From contig CAVUNO010000012.1 of the NCBI GenBank assembly GCA_963742875.1, positions 310,001 through 374,000 on the forward strand: a stretch of DNA of 64,000 bases. Direction: 5' to 3'. The notes under the pieces were generated by a model, which had not been told where the DNA came from, made no database searches, and saw nothing but the letters and a program-made list of their open reading frames with translations. The first letter of the stretch is position 1; the number at the start of each line of letters is the position of its first letter. Positions 55,046-63,946 of this stretch are shown here, piece after piece. The DNA comes from Bog-532 sp963742875 (GTDB lineage Bacteria; Actinomycetota; Actinomycetes; Streptosporangiales; Streptosporangiaceae). Made by a program: the position numbers and the translations under genes.

Positions 55046-56289
55046 GTGCGTGCGGTGCTGAGCCGCCGGGCGCTCAATCGCGCCCTGCTGGAGCGCCAGT
55101 GGCTGATGCGCCGCGCCCCCGCGGCGTCCCGCGGCCGCTCCCGCGGCCAATCCAGCGGGCGGTCGCGCGGCCAACCCAGCGGGCGGTCCAGCGGCCGCCG
55201 CCGGGACTGGGCGGCCTGGCGGGCCTGGCGGGTCCGGCGAGCGAGCCGGTGATCGAGACGATCGAGCACCTGGTCGGCATGCAGGCCCAGGCGCCGTTCC
55301 CGCCCTACTTCGGCCTGCTGGCCCGGCTGGACGGGTTCCGCGCGGACGACCTGGCCGGGCTGCTGCTGAGCCGGGACGTTGTGCGGGTCGCGCTGATGCG
55401 CGGGACCATCCACCTCGTCTCGGCCCGGGACGGCCTGGCGCTGCGCCCGCTCATCCAGCCGGTCCTCGACCGGGCCCTGGCCAGTACCTTCGGCCGGCAG
55501 CTCGCCGGGGCGGACCTGCCCGCGGTCGCCGCCGCGGGGAGGGCCCTGACCGCCGAGCAGCCGCGCACGTTCGCCGAGCTGGGCGGCCTGCTGGCGCAAA
55601 CGTGGCCGGACCATCCCCCGGCCGCACTTGCGCAGGCGGTCCGGGCGCTGGTCCCCCTTGTCCAGGTGCCACCCCGCGCCGTGTGGGGCCAGGCGGGGCA
55701 GGCCCGGCACACCCCGGCCGAGGTGTGGCTCGGACGCCCGCTGGATGAGGGCGCCTCGCTGGCCGCCATGGTGCGGCGGTACCTGGCTGCCTTCGGCCCG
55801 GCCACGGTGCTGGACGTGCAGGCCTGGTCGGGGCTGACTCGGCTGCGCGAGGTCATCGAGCCGATGCGCCCCCGCCTGCGGACGTTCCGCGACCCCAGCG
55901 GGCGGGAACTGTTCGACCTGCCCGAAGCGCCCCGGCCGGACCCGGGCACCCCCGCGCCGGCCCGCCTGGTCCCGGAGTACGACAACCTGATCCTCGCCCA
56001 CGACGACCGCACCCGCGTCATGACCGAGGAGAACCGCAAGCGCCTGTTCAGCCTGCTGAACGTCTTTCCCGGGACCGTGCTGGTGGACGGGTTCGTCGGC
56101 GGCATGTGGCGGCTGAGCCGGTCACGGGACGCGGCGACGCTGACCGTCGAACTGTTCGACAACCGTGTCCCGGCGCGCGACCGTGACCAGATCACCGCCG
56201 AGGCCGGACGGGTGCTAGCTTTCGCCGCACCGCGGGCGGCCTCCCGTGAGGTCCGTTTCGCGCCGGTTGGTGCTACGGGCGCGGGTTGA
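55046..56289 (+). pseudogene. AlkZ-like winged-helix protein, frameshift near the N-terminus
   Basis: The expected start LSRRALNRALLERQWLMRR lies in one frame (from about 55,046). The rest (VIETIEHLVGMQAQAPFPPY onward to FAPVGATGAG) is in another, from about 55,230. Between them is a run of imperfect 23-24-bp repeats (GCGGCCAAYCCAGCGGGCGG) at about 55,139-55,195 that changes the frame. The body has the family marks MRGTIHLVSARD, AVWGQAGQARHTPAEVWLGR, LVPEYDNLILAHDDRTRV and VDGFVGGMWR. AlkZ relatives are DNA glycosylases acting on crosslinked bases. A start at GTG 55250 could still give a slightly short but working protein. Confidence 0.7.
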
Positions 56290-57076
56290 TCGCCACGATC
56301 GCCTCGGTCGTGTAAACCAGGAAGGTCAGCGATTCCTGGAAGTACAGCTCGACCGATTCCGCGTCGTGCGACAGGTAGCCGATCGACAGGTCCTGGCCGA
56401 GGCTCAGCGTGTAGTCACCGCCGCGCGCGGACAGCAGGAAGGCCCCGTCGATGGCGGGCGCCCACAGGATCTCCCCGTCGAACAGGCGCTCGATCTGGTG
56501 CCGGATCGGGTACCCGTGGTTGGAGGTCACGCTGATCGCGTCGTAGGCGGCGGTGCTCAGCGCCAGCGAGTACGGGGCGCCGACCCCGGCCAGCCGCAGG
56601 GCGGTCAGGGCGTCGATGATCACGTCGGGATACTCGTGCGGGTCGGCCGGGAGCGCCAGCGCCGGGTTGGTCGTCGCGGCCCGGAGCCCGGTGATGCCCG
56701 CCGCTGGGTATCCCTCGAACACCGCGCGGTCCTCGGCGTAGGCGATCTTCTTGGCCGCGTCCTTCAGCGGCTGCCAGTCCGGGTCCTGCGCGCCCCGCTC
56801 GACGTCGTCGATATCGGCCCGGTTCAGCCGGAACGGCGCCCGCAGCCGTACCAGTGGCTGCGCTTGGCGCAGGTGGGCGGTGACCCCCTCGGCGGGGGGC
56901 TCGACGTCCCCCAGGTGCCCGGTGTTGACCGCGGCCCGGGTGGGTCCGCCGGGTTCGTCGACGTCGGCGATCCGGCGGCCGGCCACGTAGCTGCCGAACG
57001 TGCGCCGGGCCTCCTCCTCGATGCTGGCCCACGCGGAGTCGGTAATCGGTGCCAGCTCGCGATACAGGTTGTTCAA
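56273..57076 (-). CDS. Encapsulin shell protein (family 1)
   Basis: 267 residues, the normal size for linocin/encapsulin shell proteins. It starts MNNLYRELAPITDSAWASIE and has the HK97-like fold marks FGSYVAGRRIADVDEPGG, RRADIDDVERGAQDPDWQ-like helix and EILWAPAIDGAFLLSARGGD. TTG 57076 overlaps the stop of the peroxidase gene (TTGA). It self-assembles into a protein shell that packages the neighbouring DyP enzyme. Its 3' end overlaps the convergent AlkZ-like gene by 17 bp. Confidence 0.93.
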   Translation of the reverse strand: MNNLYRELAPITDSAWASIEEEARRTFGSYVAGRRIADVDEPGGPTRAAVNTGHLGDVEPPAEGVTAHLRQAQPLVRLRAPFRLNRADIDDVERGAQDPDWQPLKDAAKKIAYAEDRAVFEGYPAAGITGLRAATTNPALALPADPHEYPDVIIDALTALRLAGVGAPYSLALSTAAYDAISVTSNHGYPIRHQIERLFDGEILWAPAIDGAFLLSARGGDYTLSLGQDLSIGYLSHDAESVELYFQESLTFLVYTTEAIVAINPRP

Positions 57077-58128
57077 GGCGGGGTACTCCTCTTCAGGCTG
57101 CCGATTCCGAGAGAACCGCTGGCTGGGGACGATGGGGTCGGCCTGCCAGTTCCGGCAGGGCCCGGCGGGCCGGGTGTGCTGGGCAGGTCGGGCAGGTCGT
57201 CGAGAAAGCCGGCCGACGGAGCGAAGAACAAAGTTCCGGTCGCTGCCGTCGAGAAATCCAGGATTCGGTCGTGGTTCCCCGGCGGATTGCCGATGAACAT
57301 GTTCTCCAGCATCCGCTCCGTCACGCTGGGGCTGGCGGCGTATCCGATGTAGTACGTGCCGAATTCCCCGCGCCCGGCCGACCCGAACGGCATGTTGGCG
57401 CGCAGAATCTGCCGTTCGGTTCCATCCGGGTCGGTGATGGTGTTGAGCGCGACGTGCGAGTTGGCCGGCTTCACGTCGTCGGGAAGCTCGATGTCGGACA
57501 GTTTGGTGCGGCCGATCACCAGTTCCTGTTCCTCGGTGGTCAGCCCGTTCCACGCGTCCAGGTCGTGCAGGTACTTCTGCACGATGACGTAGCTGCCGCC
57601 GGTGAAGTCCGGATCCTCCGCGCCGACCAGCGCCGCCGCCTCACCGGCCCGTCCGCCCGGGCTCTCGGTGCCGTCCACGAAACCCATCAGGTCGCGCTCG
57701 TCGAAGTACCGGAAGCCGTGCACCTCATCCTGCAGGGTGGCGGCCCCGGCGAGCCGTTTCATGACCTGGGTGGCGAATTCGAAGCAGACGTCCATCTCGT
57801 TGGCGCGCAGGTGGAACAGCAGGTCGCCCGGGGTGGCGATGGCCTGATGCCGGGCGCCGTGCAGCGCGCGGAACGGGTGCAGTTCGGCGGGGCGCGGCCC
57901 CCCGATCAGGCGGTCCCAGGCGTCCGATCCGATCGCGGCCACACAGGCCAGTTCCGCATCCGGGAGCCGGAAGCCGACCGATCGCTGAATGGCGGATACG
58001 TCGGCGAGCAGATCACGCGCGGCCGCCTCTCCGCCCGGGTCGATGGTAAGTACGAGGAAGATCGCCGCGGTCCTGAGCGGCGTCACGACCGGCTGCGGCT
58101 CAGGCGATGGCTGCGACGGTGCTGTCAT
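57073..58128 (-). CDS. DyP-type peroxidase, encapsulin cargo
   Basis: 351 residues. Dye-decolorising peroxidase fold with the heme-side GFVDGTESPGG motif (catalytic Asp), VIVQKYLHDLDAWN, and FGTYYIGYAASPSVTERML. A Pro/Gly-rich linker (about residues 312-335) leads to the C-terminal targeting peptide GSLGIGSLKRS, which matches known DyP cargo-loading peptides. It oxidises small aromatic substrates with peroxide inside the shell. ATG 58128 follows AGGAAGGAAA. It forms a two-gene operon with the encapsulin. Confidence 0.95.
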   Translation of the reverse strand: MTAPSQPSPEPQPVVTPLRTAAIFLVLTIDPGGEAAARDLLADVSAIQRSVGFRLPDAELACVAAIGSDAWDRLIGGPRPAELHPFRALHGARHQAIATPGDLLFHLRANEMDVCFEFATQVMKRLAGAATLQDEVHGFRYFDERDLMGFVDGTESPGGRAGEAAALVGAEDPDFTGGSYVIVQKYLHDLDAWNGLTTEEQELVIGRTKLSDIELPDDVKPANSHVALNTITDPDGTERQILRANMPFGSAGRGEFGTYYIGYAASPSVTERMLENMFIGNPPGNHDRILDFSTAATGTLFFAPSAGFLDDLPDLPSTPGPPGPAGTGRPTPSSPASGSLGIGSLKRSTPP

Positions 58129-58277
58129 CGCGTCCGGTTTCCTTCCTGCGAGGTCCGTTCCGCTTCGCTTCGCTGATATGAGGCAAGCTTGCCACAGGCG
58201 TCACAGCTGATCCGGCCGGCCCGGCGTTACGGCGACGAGCGCGGTGTGGCCTGCGGTCCAGCCGTATCCTGCTCTTT

Positions 58278-60278
58278 CTACCGGCCCGTCCGTCTCGAAG
58301 CCGCACGCTCGCGGGTCATGAAAGCGAACCTCCGGGGCGGTCTGGGTTCGGGCGGCGGCGGGTTGCCGGGCGGGGCCGGCGGCTGGGTTGGCAGCGGCTG
58401 GGTTGTCGCGGCGTCGGCCCACGCCGTGGAGCCGGGCCAGGATGAGCGGGCGGGCCACGGCGTGGCGGCGGGCTCGAGCTCAGCCGTGGGAACGGGCTCG
58501 GACTCGGGCTCGGGTTCAGCCGCAGGGACGGGCTCAGGCACGGGCTCAGGCACGGGCGCGGGAACCGACGTGGGTGCAGGCTCGGATGCCCGAGCGGGCT
58601 CAAACACGGTGCCCGCTCTCCCGGTCGCGGTGCCCGCCGTCCGGCCGGCGGCTTGACGGGGGGTCCGCGGCCCGGCTGCGGCGGTCGGCTCAGTTGCGGG
58701 GTCAGCGGTGTAGTCGCCGGGCTTGGTCTGGTCGTATCCGTCTTGGACTCCGATCTGGCGGAAGACGAGGGTGAGCAGGGCTGCGAGGGCCACGTTGAGG
58801 ATGAGAGCGGTGATCCCGATGTAGGTGACGTGCCCGAACACCGGGGCTGCGGAGGTCCCGAAGTGCGCCTGGCCGCCGCCGGGCATTCGGTACGCCTGGA
58901 TGGTGCCGTACGCCATCCCCGCGGCCCAGCCGAAGATAAGCGCAGAGCGGTGGAACCAGCGCGTGTACAGGCTGATCACGATCGCCGGGAAGGTCTGCAG
59001 GATCCAGATACCGCCGAGCAGCTGCAGGTTGATCGAGAACGTCTTGTTCAGCTCGAGGGCGAAGCCCAGCGCGCCGACTTTCATGATCAGCGAGGCCAGC
59101 CGCGCCACCCGCGTCTCCTGCGCGGGGGTGGCATCGGGCTTGAGGAGCTCCTTGTAAATAGTCCGGGTGAACAGGTTCGCCGCCGCAATCGACATGATGG
59201 CCGCGGGGACGAGCGCGCCGATGACGATCGCCGAGAAGCCGATGCCGGCGAACCAGCCGGGGAAGATGTGCGCGAACAGCAGTGGCACGGACAGCTGGGG
59301 GTTGCCGCCGGCCGCCTTGACGCCGGCGTTCACGGCCGGCACCGCCCGCGCCATGTAGCCGAACAAGGCGATCAGGCCCAGGATGAGCGAGTAGGCGGGC
59401 AGCATCGCCGCGTTGCGCCTGATCACGTCGCGCCGCTTGGCGGCCAATACCCCGGTGGCCGCGTGCGGGTACACGAACAGGGCCAGCGCGGAGCCGAGCG
59501 CCAGGGTGGCGTAGGCCCATTCTCCGGCCGGCATCACCACGATGCTGCCGAACGGCTTGCCGGTCGCGGGGTTGACCGTTTTCAGGTGCGCCGAGGCGGC
59601 GCCGAAGATGTGCCCCCAGCCGCCGATCCGGCTCGGGATGTACACCATCGCGACGATGACCGTCACGTAGATGAGGATGTCCTTGACGAACGCGATCAGG
59701 GCCGGCGCGCGCAGCCCGGCCAGGTAGGTGTACGCGGCCACGACGGCGAACGCGATGATCAGCGGCAGATCCCGGACAAAGGCATTGCCTGAGGTGCTGC
59801 CGATCCCCATGACGGTCAGCACGGACTCGATACCCACCAGCTGCAGCGCGATGTACGGCATGGTGGCCAGGATTCCGGTCGCCGCCACCGCCAGCCCCAG
59901 GCCCTGCGAGCCCTTCCTGCCCCGGACGAACTCACCGGGGCTGACGTAACCATGCGCCCGGGCCACCGACCAGAGCCGCGGTGCGAAGATGAACACGATC
60001 GGGAAGACCATGATCGTGTACGACAGCGCATAGAACCCCGCGGCGCCGGTCGCATAGACCAGGGCCGGCACGGCGATGAAGGTGTAAGCGGTGTAGATGT
60101 CACCGCCGAGCAGGAACCAGCTGACAAACGTCCCGAATCCGCGGCCGCCCAGACCCCACTCGTTCAGCTGGAGCAGGTCCTCGGCCGGGCGCCATCTGGC
60201 TGACGCGAAGCCGATCAAGGTGACGATCAGGAACGAGCCGACAACGATGATGAACGGGACCACATTAAGGTGACTCAC
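58278..60278 (-). CDS. Sodium/solute symporter (monocarboxylate permease type) with Pro/Glu-rich tail
   Basis: 666 residues. GTG 60278 overlaps the stop of the DUF3311 gene (GTGA). About 13 hydrophobic helices fill residues 5-505, typical of the SSS family (WGLGGRGFGTFVSWFLLGGD, GLAVAATGILATMPYIALQL). The pairing with DUF3311 points to the MctP/monocarboxylate group (acetate, pyruvate, lactate uptake). The last about 150 residues are unusual: a low-complexity cytoplasmic tail with repeated PVPEPVPEP and EPEPESEPVP, then a basic end. The frame also stays open upstream of 60,278, but the overlap and the first helix support this start. Confidence 0.85.
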   Translation of the reverse strand: MSHLNVVPFIIVVGSFLIVTLIGFASARWRPAEDLLQLNEWGLGGRGFGTFVSWFLLGGDIYTAYTFIAVPALVYATGAAGFYALSYTIMVFPIVFIFAPRLWSVARAHGYVSPGEFVRGRKGSQGLGLAVAATGILATMPYIALQLVGIESVLTVMGIGSTSGNAFVRDLPLIIAFAVVAAYTYLAGLRAPALIAFVKDILIYVTVIVAMVYIPSRIGGWGHIFGAASAHLKTVNPATGKPFGSIVVMPAGEWAYATLALGSALALFVYPHAATGVLAAKRRDVIRRNAAMLPAYSLILGLIALFGYMARAVPAVNAGVKAAGGNPQLSVPLLFAHIFPGWFAGIGFSAIVIGALVPAAIMSIAAANLFTRTIYKELLKPDATPAQETRVARLASLIMKVGALGFALELNKTFSINLQLLGGIWILQTFPAIVISLYTRWFHRSALIFGWAAGMAYGTIQAYRMPGGGQAHFGTSAAPVFGHVTYIGITALILNVALAALLTLVFRQIGVQDGYDQTKPGDYTADPATEPTAAAGPRTPRQAAGRTAGTATGRAGTVFEPARASEPAPTSVPAPVPEPVPEPVPAAEPEPESEPVPTAELEPAATPWPARSSWPGSTAWADAATTQPLPTQPPAPPGNPPPPEPRPPRRFAFMTRERAASRRTGR

Positions 60279-60538
60279 CTGTGCGCACTCCCGCCATCTC
60301 CCGCCCCGCGGTCCGGCACCGGCCCGGTCCTGAGCAGCAGGTAGCAGATCCAGCACAGCAGGCCGACCACGGGCACCCAGACCAGCTGGAACCAGTAAAA
60401 GAACGGGAAGTGCCCCAGCTCCGGCGTCGACCGGGCATACAGGGGCACCCACAGCGTGCCGATAATCGCGACGGTTAGCAGAACCGTGACCGTGCCCCAC
60501 CTGGCAGGGCTTTTGCCCGCCGGAGCGCGCTGGGCCAT
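60275..60538 (-). CDS. DUF3311 small membrane protein
   Basis: 87 residues with two transmembrane helices (VTVLLTVAIIGTLWVPLYA and WFQLVWVPVVGLLCWICYLL). GAGAGGC precedes the ATG. DUF3311 proteins are nearly always encoded just upstream of an SSS symporter and are thought to be its small subunit. Here the genes overlap by four bases, which supports that. Confidence 0.88.
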   Translation of the reverse strand: MAQRAPAGKSPARWGTVTVLLTVAIIGTLWVPLYARSTPELGHFPFFYWFQLVWVPVVGLLCWICYLLLRTGPVPDRGAGDGGSAHR

Positions 60539-60763
60539 CGCAGCCTCTCAGAGTGTCATGTATGGTCTCAGAACGGGATGTGCGGGGTGCCCGGTCTGAT
60601 ACCGGACTCCGCCGACCAAATGCGGGCGGCCGCCGACACTGTGTTTTCCGGCGCTGACGGCCCAGCAGCGGCCCAGGAGGGGTCACGATGAGTGTTTCAC
60701 CTGGTAAAGACCACGGCTGCCGGTTCACCGGCTGCGGCTACCCACGCGCCACAAACCACTGCT

Positions 60764-61885
60764 TCACCCGATGGCGGCCAGGCTCTGGTCGATGTCGGCC
60801 ACTAGGTCTTCCACCGGTTCGATCCCCACGGACAGCCGGACGAGCGACTCGGGGGCCGTCTCCGATGCCCATCGGGCTCGCCGTTCCCACGCCGACCCCA
60901 CCCCGCCGAAGCTCGTAGCCGGGAGGATGACCCGCGAGGCCTGCACGACGGCGTCGGTGTCGGCGGCGGTCCCGTCCACCTCGAACGACAGCAGCGGGCC
61001 GAACCCGCGTGGCATCTGACGCCGTGCCACCTCGAGCGTCGCCTGTTCGGTGCCGGGATAATGGACCGAACGGACCCGCGGATGGCCAGCCAGATGCTGG
61101 GCGACTGCGCCGGCGCTCTCCGACTGGCGGGCGGTGCGCAGGGCTAGAGTCTTCAGGCCGCGCAGGGCCAGCCAGCTCTCGAACGGCCCCGGAATGCCCC
61201 CGCCGACCGAGCGCCATCCCCTGAGATCTGCCGTCAACCGATGGTCCCGGGTCATGACCGCGCCGAGCAGCACGTCGGAATGCCCGGACGCCGCCTTGGT
61301 CAGCGAGCACAGGGAGGCGACCGCACCCAGGTCCAATGGCTTCTGCAGCAGGCCGGTCGCGACGGTGTTGTCCACAACCATGGGCGCGTCCGCGGCCGAA
61401 GCCAGCCGGGCGAGGCTGGTCAGGTCCGCGACCCGTAGCAGCGGGTTGGTCGGTGTCTCCGCCCACAGCACCGCCGGGGCGGCGGCGAGGTGACGCTCTA
61501 CCTGTGCGTGGTCGAGCAGGTCGACGGCGACGGGCGCGGCGCCGTGCGGCCGGAGCCAGTCGGCGAGCAGCCGTGTGTTGTAGTAGCCGTCACCGGGGAG
61601 CACGACCTGCTGGCGGTCCTTCGCCAGCGCAAGCATCAGCGCCATCGACGCGGCCTGGCCCGACGCGAAGACGACGGCTTCCGCGTCCTCCAGCGCGCCG
61701 AGGGCCTGCTCCAGCGCCGCCCAGCTGGGGTTGCCGTTCCGCCCGTAGGCGTGCGGCGGGTCGGGGTCACCCCAGGAGGCGTACACGCTGGCGGGGACGA
61801 GCGGCGGTGCGGCGGGCGAACCCGCAGACCGTTCGGTGCCCGCATGGATCAGTCGCGTCTCCGCCAACGGCAGGTGCTCGCTCAT
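60764..61885 (-). CDS. Cystathionine gamma-lyase-like PLP enzyme
   Basis: 373 residues from ATG 61885, preceded by CGGGAGC. Cys/Met metabolism PLP fold: ETRLIHAGTERSAGSP start, AYGRNGNPSWAALEQALGAL, AVVFASGQAASMALMLAL, PGDGYYNTRLL, WAETPTNPLLRVADL and the Schiff-base Lys in CSLTKAASGHSDVLLGA. The end (SLVRLSVGIEPVEDLVADI) is canonical. It cleaves or forms C-S bonds, cystathionine to cysteine being most likely. The downstream stop leaves a short gap before an unrelated gene, so it is probably transcribed alone. Confidence 0.88.
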   Translation of the reverse strand: MSEHLPLAETRLIHAGTERSAGSPAAPPLVPASVYASWGDPDPPHAYGRNGNPSWAALEQALGALEDAEAVVFASGQAASMALMLALAKDRQQVVLPGDGYYNTRLLADWLRPHGAAPVAVDLLDHAQVERHLAAAPAVLWAETPTNPLLRVADLTSLARLASAADAPMVVDNTVATGLLQKPLDLGAVASLCSLTKAASGHSDVLLGAVMTRDHRLTADLRGWRSVGGGIPGPFESWLALRGLKTLALRTARQSESAGAVAQHLAGHPRVRSVHYPGTEQATLEVARRQMPRGFGPLLSFEVDGTAADTDAVVQASRVILPATSFGGVGSAWERRARWASETAPESLVRLSVGIEPVEDLVADIDQSLAAIG

Positions 61886-61925
61886 GCTCCCGGCACCGCG
61901 AGTCGCAGCAGCCGCGCCGCGCCTC

Positions 61926-62105
61926 CTACCAGAGGTCGCCGCCGACCAGCACATACAGGAATGGCACGAGAGGAATGAGGCCGAATACTGCCCACACCAC
62001 CTTCTCCAGGCCGGTGAGGTCGGTCCGGCCGGCCAGGTTGATCCACATGAGGATGACCGCGACCGGGTGAATGAGGCAGACCAAAAGCTCCAAAACCTTC
62101 TTCAT
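61926..62105 (-). CDS. Small two-helix membrane protein
   Basis: 59 residues from the ATG at 62,105 (MKKVLELLVCLIHPVAVILM). Two hydrophobic helices flank a short polar loop (NLAGRTDLTGLEK). The second (VVWAVFGLIPLVPFLYVLV) resembles the PLDc_N type of short membrane segment. No enzyme motif. It lies 40 bp upstream of the cystathionine lyase gene on the same strand and could be co-transcribed. Function unknown. Confidence 0.6.
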   Translation of the reverse strand: MKKVLELLVCLIHPVAVILMWINLAGRTDLTGLEKVVWAVFGLIPLVPFLYVLVGGDLW

Positions 62106-62329
62106 GGTCGCAAACTGTACCCGGCGGCGGGCCACCGCAGTCACGACAGTTTCTCCGGTCCCAGCCCGGCCCCGGCCCTCCTGCAGAAAACCGCCGGCCC
62201 GGACACTTGGACAACCTTAGGGTCTTCAGGAAACCCTCAGCAACATTTCAGCCCGTCGTTTGCCCGCCAGCAGCTTCGCCCCAGGTTCGCCGCCGAAGGT
62301 TCCCATAGAGCAAGAGACCAAGGAGCTAG

Positions 62330-63796
62330 GTGGGCAGATCCATGAACGTCATCCAGGGTTCGGCATTTTCGGCGGAACCAGAACAGGCACCGTCATCTTC
62401 CGCGTACCCCGGTGCGGGTGGTCCCTACGGCTCGTACGGGGGCAGCTCAGAAGGGTCCTACGGCTCGGGCGGCAGTGGCCCGTCGGGCGGCAGTTGGTCC
62501 GGCGGTGGCTGGTCCGGCGGAGGCGGGAACTGGTCGGGCGGGAACTGGTCCGGCGGTGAACCGCCCAACCCGCGGCACCGGGGCTTGCGGCGCGGGCTTG
62601 CGTTCGGGGTCGCCGGGGTCGCATTGGCCGCGGCCGCCGCGGTCGGCTCCTACGATGCCGTGCAGAGCAACGGCAGCGGAACCAGCCACGCGACCACCAG
62701 CGCCAGCACGGTCCTCAGCACCTCCCAGATCGCCGCCAAGATCTCACCGGGTCTCGTCGACGTGGTGTCGACCCTTGGTGACGAGAACGGCGAGGCGGCC
62801 GGCACGGGCATGGTGCTGAACTCGAACGGTGAGGTACTGACCAACAACCACGTGATCGACGGAGCGACCTCCATCTCGGTCACCGACATCGGAAATGGCC
62901 ACACCTATAAGGCCACCGTCGTCGGCTACGACAAAACCAAGGACATCGCGGTACTGCAGCTGCAGAACGCGTCGGGCCTGCAGACCGTGACCTTCGGCGA
63001 CTCCGCCACGGTGAGCGTGGGCCAGCAGGTCGTCGCCATCGGGAACGCGGAGGGTAAGGGCGGGCAGCCATCGGTGGTGACCGGCAGCGTGACGTCGCTC
63101 AACCAGTCCATCACGGCCAGCGATGAGGGCTCGGCGAGCAACTCGGAGCAGCTGAGCGGGCTGATCCAGACCAACGCGCCGATCCAGCCCGGCGACTCGG
63201 GCGGGCCGCTGGTCAACTCGGCGGGCCAGGTCATCGGGATCGACACCGCGGCCTCCAGCTCAAGCGCGACGCCAACGGCGCAGGCGGCGACCCCGGGCCA
63301 GAGCCAGCAGGGCGATAGCCAGCAGGGTCAGAGCCAGGCAACTCAGGCGTTCTCCATCCCGATCGACGAGGCCGAATCGCTCGCGTCGCAGATCGAAGGG
63401 GGGACCTCATCTTCCACCGTGCACCTGGGCTCCACCGCATTTCTCGGCGTCGAGGTCGGCAGTGCGGCCACCGGTTCCGGGAGTGGCCTGGGCGGCGACG
63501 GTAGCGGCGGTTATGGCTACGGCGCCGGTGATGGCTACGGCGGCGACGGCAGCGGGACCACCACGTCGGGTGTGACGGTCGCCGGGGCCCTGTCCGGCTC
63601 TCCGGCCGCGGATGCCGGGCTGGCGGACGGTGACGTCATTACCTCCCTCGCTGGCCAGTCGGTGACCTCAGAGTCGCAGATCCAGACGATCCTCGGGGCC
63701 TACCACCCCGGCGACCAGGTCAGCATCGGCTGGACCGACGCCTACGGCCAGAGCCAGACGGCCACCGTCACCCTCGCCAACGGCCCGGCCGCCTGA
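62330..63796 (+). CDS. HtrA/DegP-like serine protease with PDZ domain
   Basis: 488 residues from GTG 62330 (AAGGAG four bases upstream); ATG 62342 is the alternative, with AGGTGG at better spacing. A long Gly/Ser/Tyr/Trp-rich cytoplasmic N-terminus (about 75 residues) precedes one transmembrane helix (LAFGVAGVALAAAAAVGSY). The trypsin-like domain shows His in LTNNHVID, Asp in KTKDIAVLQL and Ser in PGDSGGPLV. After a Gln/Ser-rich insert a PDZ domain follows (LSGSPAADAGLADGDVITSL). It would degrade or hold misfolded proteins outside the membrane. Complete. Confidence 0.93.
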   Translation: MGRSMNVIQGSAFSAEPEQAPSSSAYPGAGGPYGSYGGSSEGSYGSGGSGPSGGSWSGGGWSGGGGNWSGGNWSGGEPPNPRHRGLRRGLAFGVAGVALAAAAAVGSYDAVQSNGSGTSHATTSASTVLSTSQIAAKISPGLVDVVSTLGDENGEAAGTGMVLNSNGEVLTNNHVIDGATSISVTDIGNGHTYKATVVGYDKTKDIAVLQLQNASGLQTVTFGDSATVSVGQQVVAIGNAEGKGGQPSVVTGSVTSLNQSITASDEGSASNSEQLSGLIQTNAPIQPGDSGGPLVNSAGQVIGIDTAASSSSATPTAQAATPGQSQQGDSQQGQSQATQAFSIPIDEAESLASQIEGGTSSSTVHLGSTAFLGVEVGSAATGSGSGLGGDGSGGYGYGAGDGYGGDGSGTTTSGVTVAGALSGSPAADAGLADGDVITSLAGQSVTSESQIQTILGAYHPGDQVSIGWTDAYGQSQTATVTLANGPAA

Positions 63797-63920
63797 GGCC
63801 GGCGACCTGAGGGCGGCCCGGGCCCGCCTCGGCGCGACCACTGAGACCGGTCGCAGGCCGCCTGAGACCAGCGAGCCTAGCCCAGAACGGCGCGCCATCC
63901 CGGTCGCGGAAACACTAAAA

Positions 63921-63946
63921 CCCCCGCGGGTGGCTGCCCGCGGGGG
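63921..63946. terminator. Strong stem-loop terminator
   Basis: CCCCCGCGGG (63921-63930), a six-base loop TGGCTG, and CCCGCGGGGG (63937-63946), a perfect 10-bp stem. AAAA precedes it on the plus strand, giving a T-run after the stem on the minus strand. It may end transcription from both sides: the protease gene and an unseen minus-strand gene beyond the window. 63,797-64,000 holds nothing else I can support. Confidence 0.8.

Noticed and set aside
56246..57352. 368-residue plus-strand frame opposite the encapsulin gene
   Set aside because: It is an antisense shadow: the minus strand encodes a clear encapsulin and peroxidase pair with overlapping start and stop.
60688..60918. 76-codon plus-strand ORF behind a good AGGAGGGG
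   Set aside because: Two-thirds lies antisense to the cystathionine lyase gene and the sequence is low complexity. The SD-like match alone is not enough, although the first 25 codons are non-overlapping.
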